Shown piece after piece: positions 1-10,324 of a stretch of 64,000 nucleotides of DNA (position 1 is its first letter; each line of letters begins with the position of its first letter). The DNA lies in the NCBI GenBank assembly GCA_022539475.1, contig VCMS01000043.1, positions 186,001 to 250,000 of the forward strand, given 5' to 3'. Both the position numbers and the translations under genes were made by a program. The notes beneath the pieces are model-generated. The model was not told where the DNA came from. It searched no databases and was given only the letters and a program-made list of their open reading frames with translations. Source of the stretch: Gracilaria domingensis (taxonomy: Eukaryota > Rhodophyta > Florideophyceae > Gracilariales > Gracilariaceae).

Positions 1-938
1 TGCAATCGAAATTCTGTATCTCGTGTCTCAAAAAGTCGATCTGGAGTTCTTTTTTACCTATCCAGCAGATCCAATGGCACCGTTATTCGTTCGTTCTGCG
101 CAAGGCTCCCAGCTGCTGCTCTTCCTATCCTTCTCTTTCTCTCTTGTATGAATATACCGTCGGTAACTCTACCTCTCTGATGGCGACGTTGCGTTGAGTC
201 ATTCTGTTCAAGGAAGCGTTCTCTCACAACGTGGGACAGCTCCCTATGAGGCATCTTGTCATTATCTCGTCTACATGTAACTAACCTGACCTTCCCGAAA
301 AAGGGAAAGCGCCATATGCCGTGTGTCTTCGTTTCACGTTCGGTAGTGGTCAGTCCACACAGAAGGCCATAATTTCTTCTCACATCTCGCCCTTGTTTCG
401 CGGGCGGAATCCATAGGGGTCTGTCTGTGATGGAGACATGGCAGCTGTAAACTGCCACTAGAGGTAGACTCTTATGATTTCTTCCGGTCACCTAAGGTTG
501 ATGATTGGCGTGTAGAGTGGACTACGACGTCGAGCAATGCTTTGGAAACACTGAGGAGTGAAATTTGAAACCGGGCATCATCAATATGAACGAAGACGCC
601 CACACAACCGCAAAGATTGTTGGCGTTTCTGACGAGAGAGAACTTTCTGTCAAGAAAGTTCTACTTCAACCTAGGTTTTTCTACAAGTGGTTCTCGCTCG
701 CTACTAATACTACGAACTGATGAGGATGATCTCTAGTCAATGTAGAATATCTAAATACAGGTATCTTTGCGTATGTTGGATGTCACGAGTCATCTTTCGG
801 TTAAACAAAAGCGGACTCGCTCTGTCAGGAGCGTGCCAAGTTTCTCACGGACGATAGAGCTGCCTGGAAAGGCTGAAGTTACAATGGCACATTTCGTTTT
901 TTAACGAGACATGTGCCATCATTTAACCTTGTACCCCT

Positions 939-1025
939 TACCGTCGGTACATGCAGCTGCATATGTGGAAGACAAGACTTTGCAGTGCCAAACTTTGGCA
1001 ACAAGAAATTACAGTACCGACGGTA
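939..1025. repeat. Short inverted-repeat element, TACCGTCGGTA ends
   Basis: TACCGTCGGTA at 939-949 is mirrored by TACCGACGGTA at 1015-1025. The 12-base palindrome ATGCAGCTGCAT lies at 951-962, and GGTACAGTACTG follows the right end. The same end word and the GGTACAGTACTG word recur around 10.58-10.63 kb, so this looks like a small dispersed repeat rather than chance. Confidence 0.5.
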
Positions 1026-1355
1026 CAGTACTGTCCGAAACAACAGGAAGGGCGATCGCGACGCTGTGCTAGAAAGCCAGGAGTTTCTGTGTCGTTAAAG
1101 CGTTGTTCAGAGGCACTCCGGGGCACAACATGCTACTCGTCCTTCTTAGCGCTCAAGTCACCATCGCATCTTAATATCTCCTTTTGCGCATAAAACGCTG
1201 GCAGGATAAAGAAACGAAACACGACAAGTGTGAAACTAAGCGAGCAATCAACTTTGCTTCTCTTGCTTTATCAAAGGATTGCATAAGCTCGGACACGCCG
1301 CGCCGCAAAGATGAGACCGTTTTGCATTTGCTTTCACACCCAAGCGCCTTTTGGG

Positions 1356-1810
1356 CAGGGGTGAGACGCAATCGATTGCTCGTACATCTATAGCGATTTG
1401 CACTTCAAAAATCTAGATTGCAAAACAACCATCACAACTGCAACGGCAAAGATTGATGCAGTCACAATCTCGATTGAAACGATTCATGCAATGCTACTCC
1501 TGTTGTATGAATGGGTTTGGGCCGTGCAACCCCTGGTACATGCTATTCACGTTGACTTGTCGTCGTCTCCTTTGGGCGTCTACTTTACATTGCGTTTTCT
1601 TAAGCTTGATTGTAAAGTGCTTTTTATTGGCTTGTTGATTTCGAAGCGGACTGCGATTGCTGCTGGATTCGCAAATCACAGAAATTTGCAATGTCCATCA
1701 GGGTTGCAAATGAGTGATGTGATGCAAGCGTGATTGGCATCCAAGACTGATTCTGCCATTGATTGCAACAGATGCAATCAGCAACAGTCGGGTTGGTGCT
1801 ATCTACGCGT
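1356..1810. repeat. Partial copy of the AGGGGT-end element family
   Basis: At 1356-1379 the sequence CAGGGGTGAGACGCAATCGA (first 20 bases) closely matches the inward reading of the right terminal repeat of the 13051-13844 element, which reads CCAGGGGTAGGGACGCAATC. Downstream bases to about 1810 repeat the GCAATC/GATTGC words of that element. The opposite terminus was not located, so the right limit is approximate. Confidence 0.4.
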
Positions 1811-2627
1811 GCCAAGCTGTCGATAATAATTATGCATGCAATGCAAGGATGAATGAGCTTTTGATTGGAGAATAAAGCGTATATTGTAACGGTGTAAGTT
1901 TGGAGTGCCACAAAGTGGCGAAGACGGTTTTGTTCCCTCTACTAGCTAGGCTATAGCTATTATAAAAGTGGGCACCTTTGACAGCGGCAGCCGTCTGATT
2001 TCATTGATGATTGTTCAAGTGTTATGTTGTAAAAAGGATTATCAAAGCTGTTTACATTTGTAAACATGAGTTGCAGAAGAGAAGAAGAAGAAGAAGAGTG
2101 GCTCGATAGTTGGAGTTTAGCAGCATGCGCGTGAGGTTGGTGATGGCTGATATGCATGACGTAGGAATGGTGGATTTTAAAGCGATATGTTTTGTATCTC
2201 ATCGGATTGCGCACTGCGGAGGCAGGCGGCAGTGGGCAGCGCAGCAGGCACGGCAGGCGCGAGGAGAGAAAACTGTCACACTTTATAATTTTTGTTTTTT
2301 TAATTTTTACGTACGCCTGTACTGTTGTTGTATGATATCTGCGGGCAGCCAATCGGTTGTTGTTGTTGTTCTGGTTCTCCTTTGCTCACATGACGGATGA
2401 GCATGATGCTGAAACACCGAGGGCATGATGGAGGTGATCACAAGCAGTGCTGCAGGCTTGGAGAAGGTGGTGTCACGCATGGATCATCGCCATGATGTAG
2501 TTAAGTTATATCAGGAAGGGAAGCGGGGTGCGCTGCTGGCGGGGCGCACGTTGTGGCGCTGTTCTCGCGCACTGACGACACGCGTGCACAGAGATGCACA
2601 TAGATGTGTGAATGTTGTCCAGTTGAT

Positions 2628-3400
2628 ATGAACAGTGCGCAAGGTAGCGGACAGACAGTTGAGCTCCGGCAGATACAGGAGGCACTGGGGCCCATGATTG
2701 GGGACTTGCTTGACGGGTATTCTGCGCTTGCTACGCGCCTGGAGACAGCCGTTCGGGGCTGTGGCGGCTGCGCGAGTTTTGATCAGAGATGGTTTGGTGA
2801 CTTACCTTCATGTGAGTGAACAAATTGATACGGATGCGTGCAACATGAACGTGCTGGCGGTGGGGAGAAAAGGCACATTGGTGCTGCACGGGAGCGCGCG
2901 GCGCGAGCGAGCGAGCGCGGGCGCTGTGCGGCGGCCTAGGCGCACCCAAGCAGGTGGCCTCGAGCGCTGCACCGCGTGGCAAAGCGGATGAGCTCTGTGA
3001 GCGTGCGCGCGCTGTGCGTGCCGCAGATGGGCTTGCGCGCGCTGCGGCGCGCGCAGCGGCACGGGCTGTGGCCGCGGATGGTGCAAGTGCGGCGCGCGTC
3101 GTCGCCAACGGACAGCTACTACGCGCTGCTGTGGCAGCCGGACGGCTGCCGCTGCGAGCCGCAGCCGCAGCGCGCGCTGCTCCACGAGGGCGGCGTGCGG
3201 CGGCGGCGGCGGCGGCGGCGCGGCGCTGTTCCGCGGCGCGCTGGCGCCGCGGCGCGGCGAGCAGCGCTTCCGCCTCCGCGTGCTGTTCGGCGCGCGCGCG
3301 CGCCGCGTCGAGGCGCAGCCCGCCGTGAGCGCGGCGTGGAGCGCGGCCGACAGCCGCGGCTGGGGCGCCGCCACCGAGTGGCTGCGCGCGCGCGTCGGCG

Positions 3401-3432
<32 letters not shown>

Positions 3433-3738
3433 GGCGCGCGCGCCGCGCCGAGCGAGCCGGCGCGGCCGCAAATGCGCGGCGGCGGCGAGCGGCCGCAGCC
3501 GCAGCCGCAGCCGCACGCGCTGCTGGCGCGGCGCGCTCTTCAAAGGCGCGCTCGCTGCCGCTGCGGCCGCGGCTGCGCGGCGCGCGGCAGCTGCGGCGCG
3601 AGGGCGCGCGCGCGCGCGGCGGGCGCGGCCGCCGTGACGGCGGCGCTGCTGCGCGGCGGCGACGCGCTGCTGTCACGCGCGCGCGCCGCCGCGCGCAGCG
3701 GCGGCAGCAGCGGCAGCTCTGACGCAAGCGCCGCGTGA
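2628..3738 (+). CDS. Tentative split gene with a GGC-repeat frame change
   Basis: No family is recognised. A likely first exon (2628-2811) starts at an ATG, reads as a natural helical protein with a CGGC pair, and ends at a good donor, GTGAGT at 2812. A second coding block in the frame from about 2967 contains a Tyr/Trp-rich stretch followed by Cys-Arg-Cys. An acceptor AG at 2963-2964 would join the two in frame (a 153-base intron). Inside the GGC repeat at 3195-3230 the coherent reading moves to the next frame and runs to a stop at 3736-3738. A 67-70 base GT-AG intron starting at 3195, or a length change in the GGC tract, would explain the switch. AATAAA at 3769-3774 follows. The structure is inferred; RNA data would decide it. 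Confidence 0.3.
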
Positions 3739-3744
3739 CGCGCG

Positions 3745-3774
3745 TTCGACGTCGAAAGGGGGGAGCAAAATAAA
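3745..3774. terminator. 3' end zone between convergent genes
   Basis: Between two tail-to-tail GC-rich reading frames lie the 12-base palindrome TTCGACGTCGAA (3745-3756) and AATAAA (3769-3774), the only AT-rich word nearby. It is a plausible polyadenylation signal for the + strand gene. Confidence 0.4.
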
Positions 3775-3803
3775 TGGCGCGCTTGGCGGCGCCGCTTTAG
3801 CGC

Positions 3804-4268
3804 TCACATCGACTGCGTGTACACGTGCTGCCGCGCCGTGGCGGCGCGCCGCGCGCGCTGCTGCTGCTCCTCCGCGCCGTCGCCGCCGCGCCCGTCCAGC
3901 TCGTCGCGCGCGCGCGCCTCCGCCAGCCCGCGCGCCACAAACGCGCCCAGCGACGCGGCGGCCAGGCACAGCGCCACGCGCACCACCAGCCGCCACACGC
4001 CGCGCCCCGCGCGCAGCAGCGGCTCCGCACCGCCGCCGCCGCCGCCGCCGCCGCGCGCCGCGGCGGCGCGCACCTGCACGCTGAGCGGCCACGTGACGAG
4101 CTCGTGCGCGCCGCGCGCGGCGGCGCGCTCCCAGCCCAGCCGCGTGAACGGCAGCGCGCACAGCGGCAGCCGCTCGCGCGGCTGCACCACGAAGCGGAAG
4201 CGCGTCTCGCCCGCGCGCACGTACAGCACCGCCTCGAACGCGTCGCGCGCGCGCGCCAGCTCGTGCGT

Positions 4269-4304
<36 letters not shown>

Positions 4305-4913
4305 CTCCAGCCGCACAAACACGCGCCGCGCGTGCCACAGCTGCTGGTCGTACACGAAGCGCACCGCCACCAGCGGCGCGCGCTCGCCGCCGTCGTCGCG
4401 CTTCGCCAGCGCGCGCGCGCCCGAGCGCGCGCCGCCGGCCGCCGTCAGCGCCGCCGCGGCGCCGCTCGCGCTGAGCGGCGCGGCGGGCGGCGCCACGGTG
4501 AGCCCGCCGGCGGCCACGCGCGCGCCGTCGCGCAGCAGCTCGTAGCGCAGCGCGCCCGCGCGCGCGTCCACCAGCGCCACCCACGCGCGCAGCGCCGCGC
4601 AGAAGCGCATGGCGTGCGCGGCGGCGGCGCCCACGCGCGCGACGTAGCGCGTGGCGGCGGCGTCGTCGTCGGCGCGCGCGCCCAGCACAATCTCCACGGG
4701 CCACAGCGCGCGCTCGCGCGCGCGCGCGTAGCGCAGCGCGCCCAGCTCGACGGCGCCCAGCGTGCGCGCGGACGCCATGCGCGGCGCGGCTGCGGCGTCG
4801 GCGGCGCGCGCGGCGGGCGCGCGCAGGTAGCGGTTCTCGCGCGCCGGCAGCGCGATCGCCGCACAGCCCACGCAGCGCGTCGGCTCGCGCTCGCGCGCGC
4901 GCGCGTCGTGCAT
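3804..4913 (-). CDS. GC-rich unknown protein with C-terminal membrane segment
   Basis: Reading from the ATG at 4911-4913 gives about 369 residues. The protein starts with a CVGC motif near residue 15. It has a long Ala/Arg-rich but varied body with clear hydrophobic-aromatic patches (for example RFVYDQQLW near residue 190), two polyglycine runs coded by GGC repeats, and a strong hydrophobic segment about 60 residues from the end, followed by a basic/Gln-rich tail. A strand pattern (LYVRAGETRFRFVV) loosely recalls carbohydrate-binding module 48, but this is weak. The frame is preferred over overlapping open frames on both strands because it has balanced residues and one coherent membrane anchor. 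It is divergent from the zinc-finger gene at 5603 and shares a GC-rich promoter interval with it. Function unknown. Confidence 0.45.
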
Positions 4914-5602
4914 GGCGCGCCGCCGCCGCCGGCCGCGCGCGCGCCTCCAGCGCCGCCGCCGCCGCTTGTGTAAGCCGCGCGCGCCTGACTGTTGCGCCGC
5001 AGGCGCCGCCGCGCGTGGCCGCGTGGCCGCGTGGCCGCGTTGGCCGCGTGGCGCAGATATTGTGCCGCCGCGCGCGCGCGCGCGCGGTGAGCTCGCGCGC
5101 GCGGCCGCGGCGTGACGGCGTGGCGGCGCGCGCGCGCGTGCCGCGCACTTGGGCGCGGCGAGGGCGGCGCGCGAATTTGTCACGCGCGCAACCGCCGCGC
5201 CGCACCGCGTCGCGTCAGCGCCGCGCGCTTACGTGCACGCGCACCGGCGGCGTACGGCACGCACGCAATCCGCCGCCGCGCGCGCGCGTGCGCCGCCGTC
5301 ACGCCGCGCCGCGCGCGTCGAGCGCCGCGCGCACCGCCAGCGCGCGCGCACCGCGACGCTGCACCGCGCCCCCCCCGCCGCACTTAAGCGCGCGCGCTGT
5401 ATCCGACGCTGTCCCGCTCGCCCGCCCGCCCGCCCGCCCCGTCACTATCATCCACCCCCACCCCGGCCTTCGTATCTATCTCGTCGCATACCTTCCCCGC
5501 GCATACACGCCCTGCTCCCCACCCCCCCGCGAGTGCGCTCCCCCACCTGCCCCCCAATTCCCCAATTCCCCCCCCCCCCCCCCCCAACGCCCCCCCTCCA
5601 CC
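4914..5602. promoter_or_regulatory. CpG-rich divergent promoter interval with poly-C leader
   Basis: This lies between divergent starts at 4913 (-) and 5603 (+). It is mostly CGCG-type dinucleotide repeats, then turns from about 5400 into a C-rich leader with a run of about 18 C (5568-5585) just before the ATG context CCACCATGG. No TATA box is visible. Confidence 0.45.
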
Positions 5603-5877
5603 ATGGAGCACCGCGCGCCGCCGCGCATCCGCAAGCCAAAGACCATGCACCCGTGCCCGCAGTGCGGCCGCCCGTTCACCAAGCGCTCCAACATGCTCAT
5701 CCACGCGCGCCTGCACACGGGCGAGACGCCGTACGTGTGTCGCTTTGCCGGCTGCGGCCGCTCCTACAAGTGGCTCTCCAGCATCAACTTCCACGAGTCG
5801 CGCTGCGAGCGCCGCTCCGCCGGCCTGGCCAACCCGCCGCCGCAGCCGCCGCCGCCGCCCGCCGCCGCCGCCGCGCG

Positions 5878-5908
<31 letters not shown>

Positions 5909-6639
5909 GCCGCCGCCGCCTCCGTGTCGCCGCGCGCGCCGCCGCAGCCGCTGCCGCCGCAGCAGCTGCAGCTGCCGCCGCAGCAGCTGCAGCTGCCGCC
6001 GCAGCAGCTGCAGCTGCCGCAGCAGCTGCCGCGCGCGCCGCCGCCGCCGCCGCTGCCGCCGTTTGCGCGCGCGCCGCCGTATCTGGCCGCGTCGCCGCCG
6101 CAGCCGCAGCCGCCGCCACCGTCCAATCCCGCGTCTGCGTACGCGGCGGCGGCCGCGGCCGCGGCCGCCGCGGCCGCCGCCTCGGCAGAGCCGCCGTCCA
6201 CCACGGCGGCGTACGTGCAATCGGTGCGCTCCGTGGCAGTGCCGCTGCACCTGTCGCCGCCGCTGCCGTCGTACCACAGCGTGCATCAGCTGGCGGCCAC
6301 CACCAGCAGTAACGGCGCGCCGTTGTTGCGCCCGCTGTCGGACGACAACGGCGTCGGCGTCGGCGTGAGCAGCGGCAGCGGCGGCGGCAGCGCGGGCGGC
6401 GCCATGCCGCACGCGCTGCTGCGCCAGCAGTGGAGCTCGCACAATTTTCAACAGTCGTCGGCGCGACTGCTCAGCAGCGATGGCCGCGCGCCCAAGCGGC
6501 CGAGGGAGGTGGCGCTGGGCGTGTCGCCCTCGCACAGTCGCGACGACGTGAACGGCTGCTGGCCGACTATGATCCATACGGCGCCGCCGCTGTCGAGCAC
6601 GTACAGCGTGGCGGCGCACTCGGCGCCGTCGGCGCCAGC

Positions 6640-6672
<33 letters not shown>

Positions 6673-7177
6673 GGCGGCGGCGGGGTGCAACTACCGCCGC
6701 TACGAGCTGCCGCTGAGCCATATGAACTCGCCCTCGGCGCTGGCGGGCTGCGCGCTGCCGGCGCCGCTGTCGACGCCGCTGGCGCCCGTGGGCGCGATGG
6801 GGCCGGAGGGGAGAGAGACGACGGCGCGGAGCGGTGGCGGCGGCGGCGTGAAGGAGGAGAGCGCGGTGGCCCCAAACGGGGCGGCGGCGTTGGCGGCGAT
6901 GAGGGACGAGACGCGCTGCAGCCGCACGGCGCATGGCGCGCCGGATAGCCCCAGCAGCGCGGCGTCCGAGGAGGTGAAGCGGCTGCTGGGGCGCTACGCC
7001 ACGCTGCACCCGGCGGCGGCGGCGGCGCACGCCAAGGCGGACTGCGAGTCGCAGGTGAGCGGCGAGGAGCACGCCGTGGTGGGCGCCGTGGCGGACGCTT
7101 TCCCGATCTGCGACGGGCTGCTGTACACGCAGGGCGAGGTGGACGTGGAGCTGGAGCTGGGCGCGGGCGGCGCGTAG
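5603..7177 (+). CDS. Two-finger C2H2-type zinc-finger protein
   Basis: 524 residues from an ATG in a strong context (CCACCATGG). Residues about 14-70 hold two adjacent fingers. The first is CPQC...H-x3-H, followed by the linker HTGETPY. The second starts CRFAGC and ends H-x3-C, so it is a C2HC variant. Most of the rest is low-complexity Ala, Pro and Gln, including three tandem copies of a Leu-Pro-Pro-Gln-Gln type unit near residues 115-135 and polyalanine tracts. Basic Lys/Arg residues flank the fingers. These features suggest a nuclear DNA-binding regulator, but its targets cannot be read. The paired fingers with a canonical linker support sequence-specific binding; the homopolymer tails may be disordered activation or repression segments. 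The stop is followed by G-run and CG-repeat sequence. Confidence 0.8.
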
Positions 7178-8230
7178 CGCCGCGCGCCCCCGGGGGGGGG
7201 GGCGCGCGCGCGCGCGCGCGTGCGCGCGTGCGCGCGTGCCACGATAATATTATTGTGTGTGTACCCTTGGTATCTATCTACTCCAACCTTTTCTTAAAGC
7301 AGCCGCGCGCTTTGTCGTGACGACGGCGGCGCGGCGCGCGCTGCGCGCTGTGCTCTCTCGCCAACGGCGGCGTTGCGCCAACGCGCGCTGAATTTGCGCG
7401 CGCGGAACGATCTGCGCGGCGCGCGGCGCGCGGCGCGCGGCGCGCAGTGTGACGGCGCGCTTGGCGCGCGCCGCGCGCGCTGTAGGAGCAATGCGCATGC
7501 CGCGCCGCCGTTTCTCTTCGTCACGCCGCATGTGCGCCGCGCGCGCCGCCGCCGCGCATACGTCAGCCGTTTCTCGCGCCGCGCGCATTTACAGCGCCGC
7601 GTGGCCACGCGCGCACGTCGCACACGGCGCACACGGCGCGCACATCGCGCGCGCCGTGTGCGCGCCGCCTCCCGCGCGCCGTGCGCGCGTGGGAGGCGGC
7701 GCCAAGTCATCCGCGGCGGCGCGCGCGCCACGAGGCGGCGCGCCGCCTCCCCCCCCCCTCCCCCCCCCCCGCCCCCCACTCGCCGCCGCGCCGCGCCGCG
7801 CCGCGCCGCGGACGCCGCCCGCGCGCGGCCGCGCGCCTCCACACACGCCGCGCGCGTGATGCACGCACATCTCGCGCGGCGCGCGCGCGCGAGATGTGCG
7901 TGCTCGTGCGAGCGCGCCGTCGTCTGGCGTCTTCCGCGCGGAGCTTCGCGTCCCCCCTGGCCCCCCCCCGCACCTTTCCCCCCCCCCCCCCCCCGCACCC
8001 CCCACGCCGTTCTGCCGCCCGCCGCTTCCGCGCCCGCCCGCCGCGCGCCGCGTCCGCGCCGCTATTTATACGTGCCGCGCGCCCGCCCCGAGCAGCCGCG
8101 CCGGCCCGCCCGCCCAACCCCCCGCGCGTGATCCGCTGCCGCACGCCGCCGCCCGATCCACCCCGCGCAGCGCCCTCCCCCCGCCCACCGCCCCGCCCCC
8201 CCCCCCCCCCCCCCCCCCCCCCCCGCCAAC
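7178..8230. promoter_or_regulatory. GC-rich intergenic promoter region with TATA and C29 tract
   Basis: Between two co-oriented genes. It contains CG dinucleotide repeats, several C runs (about 7750-7790 and 7960-7995) and an isolated TATTTATA at 8063-8070, about 160 bases before the downstream ATG. A pure run of 29 C (8196-8224) ends six bases before that ATG (8231). The TATA-like word is striking because it is almost the only AT-rich octamer in the block. Confidence 0.5.
8063..8070 (+). promoter_or_regulatory. TATA-like element
   Basis: TATTTATA in an otherwise GC-saturated region, placed about 160 bases upstream of the start codon at 8231. It is consistent with a core promoter for the secreted cysteine-module protein. 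Confidence 0.45.
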
Positions 8231-10324
8231 ATGCGCGTGCTGCTCGCGCTGCTGCTTGTGCTCGCCTGCGCGCCGGCGCCGCGCGCCGCGCCCGCCGCGC
8301 GCGCCGCGCCGCCGCCGCCGCCGCTGCCAGGCCCCGCGGCGCGCGCGCTCGCGCTGGCGGCGTCGCTGCCGCGCGCCGTCAACCATGTGTACGCCGCGCA
8401 CCGCTTTGTCAACCGCCACGCGCGCAAGCGCGCCGTGCTGGCGCTGCTCTCGCGCCGCGCGCTGCCGCGCGCGCACGCGCGCGCGCCGCCTTCGCGCGAC
8501 GCGCTGCGCCTGGAGCACGTCCTCTCGCGCCTGCGCGCGCCGGCCCCCGCGCCGCTGCGCCGGGACGCCGCCGTGCGACAGGGGCTCAACGGCGACGTGT
8601 GCTCGACCGCTGCCGACTGCCTGGACGATCGCGCCTGTGTGCAGACCGATGGCGACGACGTCATCGACTGCTCGCCGCTGGCCGCCGCGTGCGCCTGCCT
8701 GGCCGCGGAGCCCTTCTGCCAGCAGCACGCCGACTGCTCCCCGGGTGAGCTGTGCAACGACGCGCTCTGTCGCTCCGATTCGTCGCTGCCGCCCGCCGCC
8801 GCCACCACCACCACCGACGCGTCCGCCTCCGCGGAGGACGAGGCGGACGCCGTGTCCGGACGGTCGGGGCTCAACTTTGACCCCTGCGAGTCCAACCTGG
8901 ACTGCCAGGGCGAGCGCAACTGCGTCGAGCTCACGCCGAACGATGACTTTGAGGAGTGCTTTGGCGGCACCGACTGCTTCTGCTCCAACACGGAGCCCTT
9001 CTGCGGCACGGACGAGGACTGCGACGTGGGCGAAGTGTGCAACGCAAACTCCGTCTGTCTGTCCGAGTCGGCCAGCCAGGGCAACATCCCGGTGCTGGCG
9101 CCGCCGTCCGCTGACCTGCCGCCCGAGGCCGCCGAGGCCGCCGACGAGGAGGACGAGCAGCTGGCCGTCGAGGGAGAGCCCGAGGAGCTGCCGCCCGCCG
9201 AGGAGGGAGAAGGCGAGGCGGAGCCTGAGCAGCCCGAGCAGGAGCCCGAGCAGGAGCCTGAACAGGAGCCTGAGCAGGAGCCTGAGCAGGAGCAGGAGCC
9301 TGAGCAGGAGCCTGAGCAGGAGCCCGAGCAGGAGCCCGAGCAGGAGCCCGAGCAGGTGGACACTGCTGCACTGGCTACCGAGCCGGGTGAGGGGCTCAAC
9401 TTCATGCCGTGTACGACAAACCCGGACTGCACCGCCTCCCGCTTTTGTGTGTATGCCGCCGGGGAGGGCTTTGAGCAGTGTCTTGGGCGAGAGGGCTGCG
9501 TGTGCCTCAGCAGAAACCCGGCGTGCTCGTCCAATTCTGGCTGCTCGTCGGGTGAGAGATGTGTGTCGTTGAGCACGGTGGGTGAAGGCGAAGGTGAAGG
9601 TGAGGGCGAAGGTGAAGGTGAGGGCGAAGGTGAAGGTGAGGGTGAGGGTGAAGATGGAGAGGACGCTGAAACGGTCGAGAGACAGACTGGAGAAGGTGAG
9701 GGTGAAGGCGAAGGCGAAGGCGAAGGCGAAGGTGAAGGTGAGGGCGAAGGTGAAGGTGAAGGTGAAGAAGGCGAAGGTGAAGAAGGCGAAGGTGAAGAAG
9801 GCGAGGGAGAAGAAGGCGAAGGCGAAGAAGGCGAAGGAGAAGAAGGCGAAGGTGAAGAAGGCGAGGGAGAAGAAGGCGAAGGCTCCAGCTGGTGCATTGC
9901 ACAATCTGTTGACCTATCGTCGGTCAATCTTCCCGCTTCCGTGATTGCAGACCTAGTTTCTGCCGAGGAGCAAGTTGATGATCGCCCAGCTATTTGCATC
10001 GGTGCGCACCAACTGCAGCATATGGAGAGTCACCATCTGCTCTACAAGAATCATATGCCGGCGCGTGTGTTGTGTGACGAGCAGAACAGCTGCGCTACTC
10101 CGGGCCATATCGTGGAATATCAGGGAACGGCCATGATGATGAAGAGCTACTGCACGCTTGTTTCGTGTGAACGACGCATCATGCTGGTGAACAGCCCCAA
10201 GTACCGGCGCGCGTTGAGGGTTGATTCGCTTACGCATGGTTTGCAGTTTACTGCTTTTGCGGCTCGATATGAGAGCTTGGTCGAGGAGACAGTTCTGACC
10301 GGGGCTGTGCGTATGGGTCTTTGA
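8231..10324 (+). CDS. Secreted protein with three cysteine modules and acidic repeats
   Basis: 697 residues. The N-terminus is a clear signal peptide (MRVLLALLLVLACAPAPRA). Three related cysteine modules of about 65 residues follow, each starting with a GLN motif and carrying about ten cysteines in the order C-x5-C-x5-C ... C-x-C ... C-x5-C-x5-C. They start near residues 119, 216 and 389. Between modules 2 and 3 lies a Glu-Pro-Glu-Gln repeat. After module 3 comes a very long Gly-Glu repeat (about residues 452-555). A separate C-terminal region of about 140 residues has further cysteines and His-rich stretches. The layout suggests an extracellular or cell-wall protein with acidic, possibly calcium-binding linkers. 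Similar cysteine modules are, as far as I recall, typical of red algal secreted proteins. No enzymatic motif is seen. Confidence 0.75.
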   Translation: MRVLLALLLVLACAPAPRAAPAARAAPPPPPLPGPAARALALAASLPRAVNHVYAAHRFVNRHARKRAVLALLSRRALPRAHARAPPSRDALRLEHVLSRLRAPAPAPLRRDAAVRQGLNGDVCSTAADCLDDRACVQTDGDDVIDCSPLAAACACLAAEPFCQQHADCSPGELCNDALCRSDSSLPPAAATTTTDASASAEDEADAVSGRSGLNFDPCESNLDCQGERNCVELTPNDDFEECFGGTDCFCSNTEPFCGTDEDCDVGEVCNANSVCLSESASQGNIPVLAPPSADLPPEAAEAADEEDEQLAVEGEPEELPPAEEGEGEAEPEQPEQEPEQEPEQEPEQEPEQEQEPEQEPEQEPEQEPEQEPEQVDTAALATEPGEGLNFMPCTTNPDCTASRFCVYAAGEGFEQCLGREGCVCLSRNPACSSNSGCSSGERCVSLSTVGEGEGEGEGEGEGEGEGEGEGEGEDGEDAETVERQTGEGEGEGEGEGEGEGEGEGEGEGEGEEGEGEEGEGEEGEGEEGEGEEGEGEEGEGEEGEGEEGEGSSWCIAQSVDLSSVNLPASVIADLVSAEEQVDDRPAICIGAHQLQHMESHHLLYKNHMPARVLCDEQNSCATPGHIVEYQGTAMMMKSYCTLVSCERRIMLVNSPKYRRALRVDSLTHGLQFTAFAARYESLVEETVLTGAVRMGL
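9585..9890 (+). repeat. Coding minisatellite (Gly-Glu repeat)
   Basis: GGTGAAGGCGAA-type hexamers, with synonymous variation among GGC/GGT and GAA/GAG, are interrupted once by a short unique segment (about 9650-9700) and later change to a Glu-Glu-Gly-Glu-Gly 15-base unit. The frame is kept throughout, which argues for selection on the protein. Confidence 0.8.

Larger units (their letters stand above)
1..2627. other. Intergenic region with repeat remnants
   Basis: No convincing gene is visible. Open frames here are short, lack family-like composition and often start on GTG or TTG. The stretch holds two inverted copies of the 11-mer TACCGTCGGTA about 75 bases apart (939-1025). A copy of a repeat-end motif resembling the element at 13.05-13.84 kb lies at 1356-1379. 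From about 1400 to 1800 the sequence is scattered with short palindromic GCAATC/GATTGC words, the same vocabulary as the 13-kb element. From about 2880 the composition changes abruptly to very high GC. Confidence 0.6.

Noticed and set aside
54-491. 145-codon minus-strand frame
   Set aside because: It starts on GTG, shows no domain or family resemblance and has no supporting context.
3119-5387. Many overlapping long open frames on both strands of the GC island
   Set aside because: Stop codons are AT-rich and almost absent in CG-saturated DNA. These frames are mainly Ala/Arg homopolymer-like, and only the frames with varied residues were kept.
5384-7072. 562-codon minus-strand frame across the zinc-finger gene
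   Set aside because: It is an Arg-rich shadow of the C2H2 gene, whose fingers and Kozak context support the + strand.
8062-9999. 645- and 612-codon minus-strand frames with Ser-Pro and Phe-Thr-Phe repeats
   Set aside because: They mirror the Gly-Glu repeat of the secreted protein on the + strand; the signal peptide and cysteine modules exist only on +.
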